A program made the translations under genes and the position numbers. The notes under the pieces were generated by a model. The model was not told where the DNA came from. It was given only the letters and a program-made list of their open reading frames with translations, and did no database searches. 23,274 bases of DNA from an uncultured bacterium (GTDB lineage Bacteria > Actinomycetota > Coriobacteriia > Coriobacteriales > Coriobacteriaceae): assembly GCA_905215765.1 (NCBI GenBank), contig CAJMRP010000018.1, positions 1 through 23,274 of the forward strand, read 5' to 3'. Positions 1 through 6,691 of the stretch are shown piece by piece. Every line of letters starts with the position of its first letter. The stretch's first letter is position 1.

Positions 1-1061
<1,061 letters not shown>

Positions 1062-1268
1062 AAATATATGGGCTTCGAGCCCGTCCGGTCCTCTCAGTCA
1101 TTCGCTGATCGGTTCCGTTCGATTCATATGGTTTTAGTATAGGAAAAGGAATTTCTCGGGGCCGCCTCTCGGCGGCCTTGCGAAAAACAAATCCAAGTTA
1201 GACCATTTCAAATGGTTCGATGTCTGCCCGGATGCGACACAACTGGTGTGTCCATCCTCGCAGTATCC

Positions 1269-1283
1269 GGTTCTCAAGGTGCA
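1269..1283 (-). promoter_or_regulatory. boxA-like rRNA antitermination element
   Basis: The minus strand reads TGCACCTTGAGAACC. This resembles the boxA of Gram-positive and actinobacterial rRNA leaders (a TGTT-CTTTGAGAAC-like core), where NusB/NusE load to prevent premature termination. Its position about 210 nt upstream of 16S fits. Assignment is by pattern only. Confidence 0.5.
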
Positions 1284-1498
1284 CGCCCCGCGGCTGATCC
1301 GGTTCGACCGGGCCGCGCGGCAAGGAGATATATTGCCAGACCGCGAAGCTCTGTGGGACGTCAATTCCACTCTTCACAAGTCCTACACAACATATTGCTT
1401 TCTATAGGTAATAGAAAGACTGGTGCGGATCTTCCGCACGTATCAGATGATGACCCTTTGGTTCAGGAATATATCGAGATCGGTCACCTGTAAGTGTT

Positions 1499-1526
1499 TA
1501 TCTACCCGCGCTTTTAGCAATGTAAA
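1499..1526 (-). promoter_or_regulatory. Candidate rrn promoter
   Basis: On the minus strand TTTACA (1521-1526, one mismatch to TTGACA) is followed after 16 bp by TAGATA (1499-1504, a weak -10). It lies directly after the rplT terminator and upstream of the boxA-like element, which is where an rrn promoter would be expected. The -10 is poor, so another promoter further in (around 1330-1400) cannot be excluded. Confidence 0.3.
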
Positions 1527-1539
1527 CCGCGCTTCAGAT

Positions 1540-1576
1540 AAAAAGAGGGAGCGCCGCGCACAACGCGACACTCCCC
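1540..1576 (-). terminator. Intrinsic terminator of infC-rpmI-rplT
   Basis: About 20 nt after the rplT stop the minus strand forms a 12-bp stem (1564-1575 with 1547-1558; GGGAG/CTCCC outer part, CGCG/CGCG inner part, a few G-U pairs) with a 5-nt loop, followed by TCTTTTT. It separates the ribosomal-protein operon from the rRNA leader. Confidence 0.85.
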
Positions 1577-1596
1577 TAGCGATTCAAGAGAATCTA

Positions 1597-1956
1597 TTAG
1601 GCCTCGAGAGCCTTCTTGGCGATGGTAGCCAGCTCGTTGAAGGACTCGATGTCCTCGTAAGCCATCTGAGCCAGGACCTTGCGGTCGAGCTCGATGCCGG
1701 CAACCTTCAGGCCGTGCATGAACTGAGAGTAAGAGATGTCGTTCAGGCGAGCAGCAGCGTTGATACGAGTGATCCAAAGAGAACGGATCTCGCGCTTCTT
1801 GTTGCGGCGATCACGATACTGATACTGCAGGGAGTGCTGGACCTGCTCTTTAGCATGCTTGTAAGTACGCGAAGCGGCACCGTAGTAACCCTTCGCACGG
1901 TGCATAACGGTACGGCGCTTCTTCTTGGCGGCAACAGCGCGCTTAATACGTGCCAT
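1597..1956 (-). CDS. rplT: 50S ribosomal protein L20
   Basis: The 119-residue product starts MARIKRAVAAKKKRR and carries the L20 signatures HRAKGYYGAASRTYKHAKEQ and LWITRINAAAR. Length equals the family norm (about 117-120). L20 binds 23S rRNA early in 50S assembly and in several bacteria also represses its own operon by binding the infC or rpmI leader RNA. An AGGAG sequence lies about 10 nt before the ATG. It is the last gene of infC-rpmI-rplT, 46 nt after rpmI, and is followed by a strong terminator. The basic, poorly conserved N-terminus and the globular RNA-binding C-terminal half are both intact. Confidence 0.98.
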   Translation of the reverse strand: MARIKRAVAAKKKRRTVMHRAKGYYGAASRTYKHAKEQVQHSLQYQYRDRRNKKREIRSLWITRINAAARLNDISYSQFMHGLKVAGIELDRKVLAQMAYEDIESFNELATIAKKALEA

Positions 1957-2002
1957 GTTCTATCAACTCCTAGACGGTAAAACGAAAAACGGGAACGCGA
2001 AC

Positions 2003-2194
2003 TTAGGCGAGACGCGACTTGATGACCTTGCGGTCGGCAGCGGCAATCTCGGTCTCCTGACGGAAGCCACGCTTACGCTTGGTGGACTTCTTGCTCAGGA
2101 TGTGGCTCTTGAAAGCCTTGGCGCGCATAAGCTTGCCGGTACCAGTCTTGCGGAAACGCTTCTTGGTGCCGCTGTGGGACTTCATCTTAGGCAT
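2003..2194 (-). CDS. rpmI: 50S ribosomal protein L35
   Basis: A 63-residue, strongly basic protein beginning MPKMKSHSGTKKRFRKTGTG, the canonical L35 N-terminus, with the conserved HILSKKSTKRKR segment. L35 is a small 50S subunit protein. AAGGAG stands 7 nt before the ATG. The gene sits 32 nt after infC and 46 nt before rplT in the conserved IF3-L35-L20 order, so it is almost certainly co-transcribed with both. Nothing about it is abnormal. Confidence 0.98.
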   Translation of the reverse strand: MPKMKSHSGTKKRFRKTGTGKLMRAKAFKSHILSKKSTKRKRGFRQETEIAAADRKVIKSRLA

Positions 2195-2226
2195 GAAATA
2201 CTCCTTAATCGGTTACAGAACACTAG

Positions 2227-2781
2227 TTACTTAGTATCGCTTGCCGCTTTATCCTCATCGAAGGCGCCCTTAATCGGGGCGAGCAGCATAAGCATGTTAC
2301 GGCCTTCCATCTTAGGCTTGGACTCGACCGTAGCGTAAGGCTTGAGATCCTCGGCGAGACGCTCGAGAACGTTAAGGCCCTGCTCCGGGTGAGCCATCTC
2401 ACGGCCGCGGAACATGATGGTGATCTTAACGCGTGCGCCCTTCTTGAGGAAACGCAGAACGTGGCCCTTCTTGGTCTCGTAGTCGCCAACGTCGATCTTG
2501 GGTCGGAACTTCATTTCCTTGACCTCGACCTTGGACTGGTTCTTACGAGCAGCCTTTGCCTTCATGGCCTGCTGGTACTTGAACTTACCGTAGTCCATGA
2601 CCTTGCAGACCGGCGGCTCCGCGTTGGGAGCGATCTCGACCAGGTCGAGACCCTGATCGTCGGCGACGCGCTGGGCATCGCGGATGGCGAACAGGCCGAG
2701 CTGAGAGCCATCGACGCCAATCAAACGGCACGAAGATGCAGTGATCTCGTCGTTGATGCGGGTGTCATCAGACTTAGCTAT
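2227..2781 (-). CDS. infC: Translation initiation factor IF-3 (predicted AUA start)
   Basis: The 184-residue protein has the IF3 N-domain (DDTRINDEI near the start, VMDYGKFKYQQ in the middle) and the C-domain (KEMKFRPKI, then GREMAHPEQGLNVLERL). IF3 binds the 30S subunit and rejects non-standard start codons. An in-frame ATG exists at 2796 but has no Shine-Dalgarno in front of it, only a U-run. Instead GGAGG lies inside the codons just after that ATG and is exactly 8 nt from an ATA codon at 2781-2779, giving (M)AKSDDTRIND. infC genes are known for AUU/AUA starts, which let IF3 repress its own translation, so I place the start there. If ATG 2796 is used the protein is 189 residues. It is the first gene of infC-rpmI-rplT, preceded by a structured leader. 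Confidence 0.95.
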   Translation of the reverse strand: MAKSDDTRINDEITASSCRLIGVDGSQLGLFAIRDAQRVADDQGLDLVEIAPNAEPPVCKVMDYGKFKYQQAMKAKAARKNQSKVEVKEMKFRPKIDVGDYETKKGHVLRFLKKGARVKITIMFRGREMAHPEQGLNVLERLAEDLKPYATVESKPKMEGRNMLMLLAPIKGAFDEDKAASDTK

Positions 2782-2800
2782 TTTCCCTACCTCCATTCAT

Positions 2801-2935
2801 AAAAAAATAACCCGGCGCTTCTCAGCAACCAGGTCGTACACATAGACTTCCTCGATTTGAGGAAGGGAATCTAAGTTGTATGACCAGTCAGCTGCTCATT
2901 GGCGCCAAAAGGTGGGAACCCTCGGGTTCCTCTTT
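2801..2935 (-). promoter_or_regulatory. Structured leader of infC with terminator-like attenuator
   Basis: On the minus strand three hairpins precede infC: GGAACCC/GGGTTCC (2915-2930), CTTCCTC/GAGGAAG (2847-2865) and CCTGG...CCGGG (2811-2833, with an inner GC pair step). The last is followed directly by TTATTTTTTT (2801-2810), so it has the form of an intrinsic terminator ending about 20 nt before the infC start. GAGGAA at 2927-2932 can also pair with TTCCTC of the second hairpin, which would allow alternative folds. In Bacillus and others the infC leader is an L20-responsive attenuator; I infer the same role here. Homology to that leader was not tested. Confidence 0.6.
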
Positions 2936-3002
2936 AGGGCATTGCGGGAACAACGCCTTGCGAATAATAACACGTACAGCGCGTTATCACATTACGTACA
3001 CG

Positions 3003-3025
3003 AAAAAGGGGGCCGCAACCCCCTT
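3003..3025 (-). terminator. Intrinsic terminator after tRNA-Leu
   Basis: On the minus strand AAGGGGG (3025-3019), a 6-nt loop and CCCCC are followed by TTTTT (3007-3003). It lies 20 nt after the tRNA 3' end and would end transcription of the tRNA (and of any read-through from the transglutaminase-like gene). Confidence 0.85.
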
Positions 3026-3044
3026 GAACGCTCGCTTGCATGTA

Positions 3045-3131
3045 TGGTGCCCGAGGCGAGACTCGAACTCGCACGTTGTTGCCAACGGTGGATTTTGAGT
3101 CCACTGCGTCTGCCAATTCCGCCACTCGGGC
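3045..3131 (-). tRNA. tRNA-Leu (anticodon CAA)
   Basis: The 87-nt gene folds as a class II tRNA: acceptor GCCCGAG/CTCGGGC, discriminator A, and an encoded CCA (3045-3047). The anticodon arm is GTGGA-CTCAAAA-TCCAC, giving anticodon CAA (reads UUG). The long variable arm is CGTTG-GCAA-CAACG, and the T arm has stem GCGAG/CTCGC. All arms are intact. It begins 39 nt after the stop codon of the transglutaminase-like gene. A weak -10-like GATAAA (3150-3155) may give it its own promoter; otherwise it is read through from that gene. Confidence 0.97.
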
Positions 3132-3170
3132 ACGTAATGCGTGAGTTAGTTTATCACAGCTTTCTACCGA

Positions 3171-4604
3171 TTAGTCCGAAAATGGAACTTCGAGCATTTC
3201 GATGAGTTCGACCGTGCGGAGCATCTCGCGCTGACGGCATCCGCGACCGTCGACCGAAGCCTCGCCCATCTGGTTATCGTAAGGGTCCTCGCGCATGCCG
3301 TCGAAAGAGGGGTCAAACCCTGCCTGGAATCGATTGTTGGCCACCATACGCCACGAGTCGAGATTGCCAAAGTAGTGACGGCGGCGCCACTCCTCCCCCA
3401 TCCTGCGAGCAGAAGATCCAAATGACACGTCGGCGTTGAGCCAACCGGTCTGCGGCGTATAGAACTCTGCCCAGTCGTGCGACCCCACCGAATCGGGCGC
3501 AACGTACAGGCCGCTCTGCCAACGGGCAGGCACGCCCGCGATACGGCACATGGTGATAAACGTGAGCGCCATAACGCCGCAATCGCCGCGGAGCGAATGC
3601 GCGCAGTCATCGGCAATAGATCCCAAAAGCAAGTACGGCGGCTGATAGCGATAGTCGATATGCTGCGTCAGATAATCATAGATAGCACGGGCGCGATCGA
3701 GCGGATCCACGAGTCCGTCAACAACACCGGCCGTCAGCTGCTGCAGATACGGCGTGAATGCAATGTGCGGACGGTCCTCAGAAATATCTTCGGGCAACGG
3801 CGCGTCCATACACGGATGCGACGGAAGCGCACCCCCATAAATATCGCGATAAGCGGCATTGATTTGATAACGATAAGTCACCGAGAATGAGCGCTCACTC
3901 GAAGAAGACCACGAGGCGGTACGCGCCGAAGCGTTCGCGGAAGCAACAGCACCCTCCGGCGTCATGTCGAGAATCTCGACCTGAGACTGTTGACGACAGG
4001 CGGCGGCAACGGGAAGCCAAGCGCGAACGGTCTCCCCCTCCAGAGCACCGGGGACAGACACGGACGCTTTAAGCGTAATGACGCGAGCCAATCCATTTTG
4101 CGACTCCATCTCCTTGAGCATCTCGTTGCGCAGTGCAATTCCGTCCGTAGGATCGGGCCGCATGCCGGGAACCTCTTTGGGATATACGCGAAGCGAATCG
4201 AGGAAGTTGTCGAGAACGAACAGCTCGCCATCGATAAAGCGCCAGTCAATACGCTTACGGTCAATCAGATCGTCAAACTGCTCCTCGGTAAACCCAGGCC
4301 ACTCCTCGCGGATCATCTCGATAGCCCGATCACGCGACACCGAAAAATGAAGCGGCGTCTCGATCATGCGATACCGCTCGGCGCGAACGCAGGCAGCCAG
4401 CGAAGGCTCAGGGTTCTGCTCCAAAAGGCGATCGCAGGCGGCAACAGCCTGCGTCAAATACCCGGAATCCTTAAGACGAAGAATCTCAGGCGGTAGCCCA
4501 ATATCGAGATGGCGAAAGTCATCGCAGCAAACATCAACAGAGCAACCAACAGGACCCTCGTCAACAACCTTCCCATCCGAAGGCAGCACATTAATAACAG
4601 CCAT
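3171..4604 (-). CDS. Transglutaminase-like domain protein (cytosolic, function unknown)
   Basis: The 477-residue protein has a transglutaminase/protease-like core in its C-terminal half with a complete Cys-His-Asp triad: Cys342 in LRGDCGVMALTFITMCR, His376 in SHDWAEFY and Asp392 in LNADVSFG. The surrounding AGVPARWQSGLY is typical of the family. The N-terminal 170 or so residues are probably helical and TPR-like (AVAACDRLLEQNPE...) and the segment around 175-250 looks like a beta domain. No signal peptide or membrane segment is seen, so it is likely cytosolic, which is less usual for the family. ATG 4604 is chosen because GGAG stands 7 nt upstream; the in-frame GTG at 4622 lacks one. Enzymes of this fold are peptidases, transglutaminases or peptide-modifying; the substrate is unknown. 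Confidence 0.9.
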   Translation of the reverse strand: MAVINVLPSDGKVVDEGPVGCSVDVCCDDFRHLDIGLPPEILRLKDSGYLTQAVAACDRLLEQNPEPSLAACVRAERYRMIETPLHFSVSRDRAIEMIREEWPGFTEEQFDDLIDRKRIDWRFIDGELFVLDNFLDSLRVYPKEVPGMRPDPTDGIALRNEMLKEMESQNGLARVITLKASVSVPGALEGETVRAWLPVAAACRQQSQVEILDMTPEGAVASANASARTASWSSSSERSFSVTYRYQINAAYRDIYGGALPSHPCMDAPLPEDISEDRPHIAFTPYLQQLTAGVVDGLVDPLDRARAIYDYLTQHIDYRYQPPYLLLGSIADDCAHSLRGDCGVMALTFITMCRIAGVPARWQSGLYVAPDSVGSHDWAEFYTPQTGWLNADVSFGSSARRMGEEWRRRHYFGNLDSWRMVANNRFQAGFDPSFDGMREDPYDNQMGEASVDGRGCRQREMLRTVELIEMLEVPFSD

Positions 4605-4639
4605 ACCAAAACTCCAAGTCACTAGAACGCTTGAAGCCC

Positions 4640-4668
4640 ATTGTAGCGAGATAAAAAGAAAGCCCCAA
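4640..4668 (-). promoter_or_regulatory. Candidate promoter of the transglutaminase-like gene
   Basis: On the minus strand TTGGGG (4663-4668) is followed after exactly 17 bp by TACAAT (4640-4645, five of six matches to the -10 consensus). It is 36 nt upstream of the chosen start codon and downstream of the long hairpin at 4747-4838, so the gene probably has its own transcript. Confidence 0.45.
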
Positions 4669-4746
4669 TAAAGGAACTCTCAACACCGATAAACGGTACC
4701 TATAAAAAATGAATTCAGCCCAGTAACCCTGTAGCGAGTTAACGAA

Positions 4747-4838
4747 GGAAGCCCCGTCTCCCGGAACTGTTTCCTTGGCGCGACTTCTGGCGAAGCCAGG
4801 TGAGCGCAAAGGAAACAGCGTAGGGAGACGGGGCTTCC
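4747..4838 (-). repeat. 92-nt near-perfect hairpin (terminator-like or palindromic element)
   Basis: The outer arms GGAAGCCCCGTCTCCC (4747-4762) and its exact complement (4823-4838) pair over 16 bp. Inside, CTGTTTCCTT (4767-4776) pairs with 4809-4818 over 10 bp, GCGC with GCGC, and CTGGC/GCCAG closes a GAA loop (4787-4799). Almost the whole element is base-paired. It begins 20 nt after the fba stop, so it could stop fba transcription, yet neither side has a proper U-run. It may instead be a repeated palindromic element or a structured RNA. Strand is given as that of fba; the element is symmetric. Confidence 0.8.
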
Positions 4839-4858
4839 GGTGGGAAGTTTAGCGACGC

Positions 4859-5725
4859 TTACGCCTTGTTGACGGAGCCAAACTCCTCCATGAGCTCCTT
4901 GGTGCGGGCAACGATGTTGTCGCGACCAGGCTTGAGGAGCTTGCGGGGGTCGAAGCCCTTGCCCTGCTGATCCTTGCCGGCCTCGATGTACTCGCGGACG
5001 CCCTTGGCGAAGACGAGCTGCAGATCGGTGTTGACGTTGATCTTGGAGATGCCCAGGGAAATGGCCTTCTTGATCTGATCCTCGGGGATGCCGGTGCCAC
5101 CGTGCAGGACGAGGGGCAGGTCGCCGGTCTGGGCCTTGATCTCGCCCAGGCGCTCGAAGGAAAGGCCAGCCCAGTCGGCAGGGTACACGCCGTGGATGTT
5201 GCCGATACCGCAGGCGAGGAAGTCGACGCCCAGGTCAGCAATCTGCTTGCACTCAGCAGGATCAGCGAGCTCGCCGCTGGAGGTCACACCGTCCTCGGTG
5301 CCGCCGATGCCGCCGACCTCGGCCTCGATGGACATGCCCTTGGAGTGGGCAAGCTCAACGAGCTCCTTGGTGCGGTCAAGGTTAAGCTGGAAGGTCTCCT
5401 CGTGAGAGCCGTCATACATGATGGACGTGAAGCCGGCCTCGATGCACTTGAAGCAGTCCTCGTAAGAACCGTGATCGAGGTGAAGGGCGACGGGAACGGT
5501 AACGCCCGTGGCCTCGACGGCAGCCTTGACCATGTCGGCGCAGACCTTGAAACCGCCCATCCACTTAGCGGCACCAGCGGTGCACTGAAGGATCAGCGGA
5601 GACTTGGCCTCCTCGGCGGCCTGGAGAATAGCCAGGGTCCACTCGAGGTTGTTGGTGTTGAAGGCACCGAGACCGTACTTGCCGGCCTCGGCCTTCTTGA
5701 GCATGTCTGCTGCGTTGACGAGCAT
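4859..5725 (-). CDS. fba: Class II fructose-bisphosphate aldolase
   Basis: The 288-residue enzyme cleaves fructose-1,6-bisphosphate to glyceraldehyde-3-phosphate and dihydroxyacetone phosphate in glycolysis, and the reverse in gluconeogenesis. Family signatures: ALHLDHG (Asp84 as the catalytic acid, His85 as zinc ligand), EAEVGGIGGTEDG, the zinc ligands His178 (GNIHGVYP) and His208 (VLHGGTGIP), and KINVNTDLQ in the phosphate site. Length matches the short class II type of Gram-positives (about 285). The start at 5725 has AGGAGG about 8 nt upstream; longer in-frame extensions would run into promoter DNA. Sequence alone does not rule out a related tagatose-bisphosphate aldolase, but a stand-alone housekeeping aldolase is more likely. 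Confidence 0.96.
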   Translation of the reverse strand: MLVNAADMLKKAEAGKYGLGAFNTNNLEWTLAILQAAEEAKSPLILQCTAGAAKWMGGFKVCADMVKAAVEATGVTVPVALHLDHGSYEDCFKCIEAGFTSIMYDGSHEETFQLNLDRTKELVELAHSKGMSIEAEVGGIGGTEDGVTSSGELADPAECKQIADLGVDFLACGIGNIHGVYPADWAGLSFERLGEIKAQTGDLPLVLHGGTGIPEDQIKKAISLGISKINVNTDLQLVFAKGVREYIEAGKDQQGKGFDPRKLLKPGRDNIVARTKELMEEFGSVNKA

Positions 5726-5919
5726 AAAAGAAACCTCCTGTAAGGTTGCTCCGATAACGCCTGAGATTTTACCACGACATCCCCGAGCATAAACGTTCGT
5801 TTGTTCACGAATACCATCCGATTGGACAAATTTTGACCGTTTGCCCCACAGAATCGACCCACTGGGGAAAATAGCTTGACGATCGAGCGGTCTTCGTGGT
5901 TCGAAAGACGGCTTCGAGC
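5726..5919 (-). promoter_or_regulatory. fba upstream region with candidate -10
   Basis: The 194-bp gap between the metallo-hydrolase stop and fba is AT-richer than its surroundings. On the minus strand TAAAAT (5766-5771) about 40 nt before the fba ATG is a plausible -10; the -35 is weak (TTTATG with a 16-bp spacer). A small bulged hairpin (GTCTTtCG/CGAAGAC, about 5889-5908) follows the metallo-hydrolase stop but has no U-run, so a terminator is not evident. Confidence 0.35.
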
Positions 5920-6603
5920 CTACATCTGCATAAACGGGTTCTGCATAAGTTCGCGCGCCATCGTGGTCGAATCGCCATGGCCCGTCAAGCAAACGGTATC
6001 GGGCGGAAGCATCTTGGCAAGTTTGGAGAGCGAGCGCATAATCGCCGCCTCGTCACCGCCGGAAAGATCGGTACGACCGTGGCTGCCCGGGAAAAGCGTG
6101 TCGCCCACAAAGGCGATGTTCCCCTGCTCGGTCGCGGCGAACAGGACGATGCCGCCCGGCGTATGCCCCGGCGCCTCGATCACCTGCAGGCAGACGTCGC
6201 CCACCTCGATTGTATCGCCCTCGGCAAGCAAACGCGTCGGCTCACCCGGATCGGGCGTCTCGATACCCCACATGGCGCGCTGCTCCTCGATATTTGCGCG
6301 AGGTACCGTCACGTCCTTAGCGCACAACTCATATAGTGCGCTGTCGCCAACGACAGCTCGAACCCCGGCAACCCCGCCAACATGGTCGGCATGACCGTGC
6401 GTGCAGACAGAGCCGAGTACGCGCACCTCGGGATGCGCAGTGCGGATATGCTCCACAAGACGCTCGCCCTCCCACGCCGGATCGACGATTAAGCACTCGT
6501 CATTCGAAATCACGGCGTAGCTGTTGGTCTGAATCGGGCCGTTGACGAGCGCCTCAATCGAAGCCGCACCTCGGGGTGTAAGGTCCAAAGTCATATCGTC
6601 CAT
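5920..6603 (-). CDS. MBL-fold metallo-hydrolase, glyoxalase II-like
   Basis: The 227-residue protein has the full metallo-beta-lactamase metal-binding set: THGHADH (His69, His71, Asp73, His74), APGHTPGG (His147), FVGDTLF (Asp168) and LTGHGDST (His209). This is the two-metal hydroxyacylglutathione hydrolase-like branch, enzymes that hydrolyse thioesters or similar bonds; the true substrate is unknown. Of two ATGs, 6603 is chosen because AGGAGG is 8 nt upstream; for 6609 the gap would be only 2 nt. It lies downstream of rel, as related hydrolase genes often do in Firmicutes and Actinobacteria, but a terminator-like hairpin sits between them. Confidence 0.92.
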   Translation of the reverse strand: MDDMTLDLTPRGAASIEALVNGPIQTNSYAVISNDECLIVDPAWEGERLVEHIRTAHPEVRVLGSVCTHGHADHVGGVAGVRAVVGDSALYELCAKDVTVPRANIEEQRAMWGIETPDPGEPTRLLAEGDTIEVGDVCLQVIEAPGHTPGGIVLFAATEQGNIAFVGDTLFPGSHGRTDLSGGDEAAIMRSLSKLAKMLPPDTVCLTGHGDSTTMARELMQNPFMQM

Positions 6604-6620
6604 GCGCATGCCCTCCTTCT

Positions 6621-6657
6621 AAAATACGTTCGAGGCACCAAACGATGCCTCGAACGT
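6621..6657 (-). terminator. Intercistronic hairpin between rel and the metallo-hydrolase
   Basis: A perfect 12-bp stem, ACGTTCGAGGCA (6626-6637) and its complement (6646-6657), with an 8-nt loop, is followed on the minus strand by ATTTT. The U-run is short and it ends only about 10 nt before the ribosome-binding site of the next gene. It could be a partial terminator that reduces metallo-hydrolase expression, or an RNA-processing or stabilising stem. Confidence 0.6.
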
Positions 6658-6691
6658 AACCAATATCTATGATGCTGAGAGGCTCTCGCAC

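Larger units (their letters stand above)
1062..1539 (-). promoter_or_regulatory. rRNA operon promoter and leader region (no gene seen)
   Basis: This 478-bp gene-free stretch lies between the rplT terminator and 16S rRNA. It holds no convincing coding region. Structure visible on the minus strand: a possible promoter at its upstream end, a boxA-like antitermination element (1269-1283), two small palindromes (1398-1418 and 1202-1216) and a GC-rich 7-bp hairpin close to 16S (GGCCGCC, loop GAGA, GGCGGCC, 1160-1177). That order (promoter, boxA, processing hairpins, 16S) is what an rrn leader normally looks like. No boxB or boxC was identified. Confidence 0.6.

Noticed and set aside
2881..2935. T-box-like GGGTTCC segment upstream of infC
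   Set aside because: The required T-box core and specifier-loop layout are not present, and infC is not a usual T-box target.
2876..3205. Open frames crossing tRNA-Leu and its terminator
   Set aside because: They run through a complete tRNA and an intrinsic terminator and have no ribosome-binding site or homology.
4591..4809. A 72-codon frame upstream of the transglutaminase-like gene
   Set aside because: It spans the candidate promoter and half of the long hairpin, with no ribosome-binding site.
4859..5992. A 377-codon version of fba starting at 5992
   Set aside because: The extra 89 codons run through promoter-like DNA; AGGAGG is found only before ATG 5725 and the 288-residue product is the family length.
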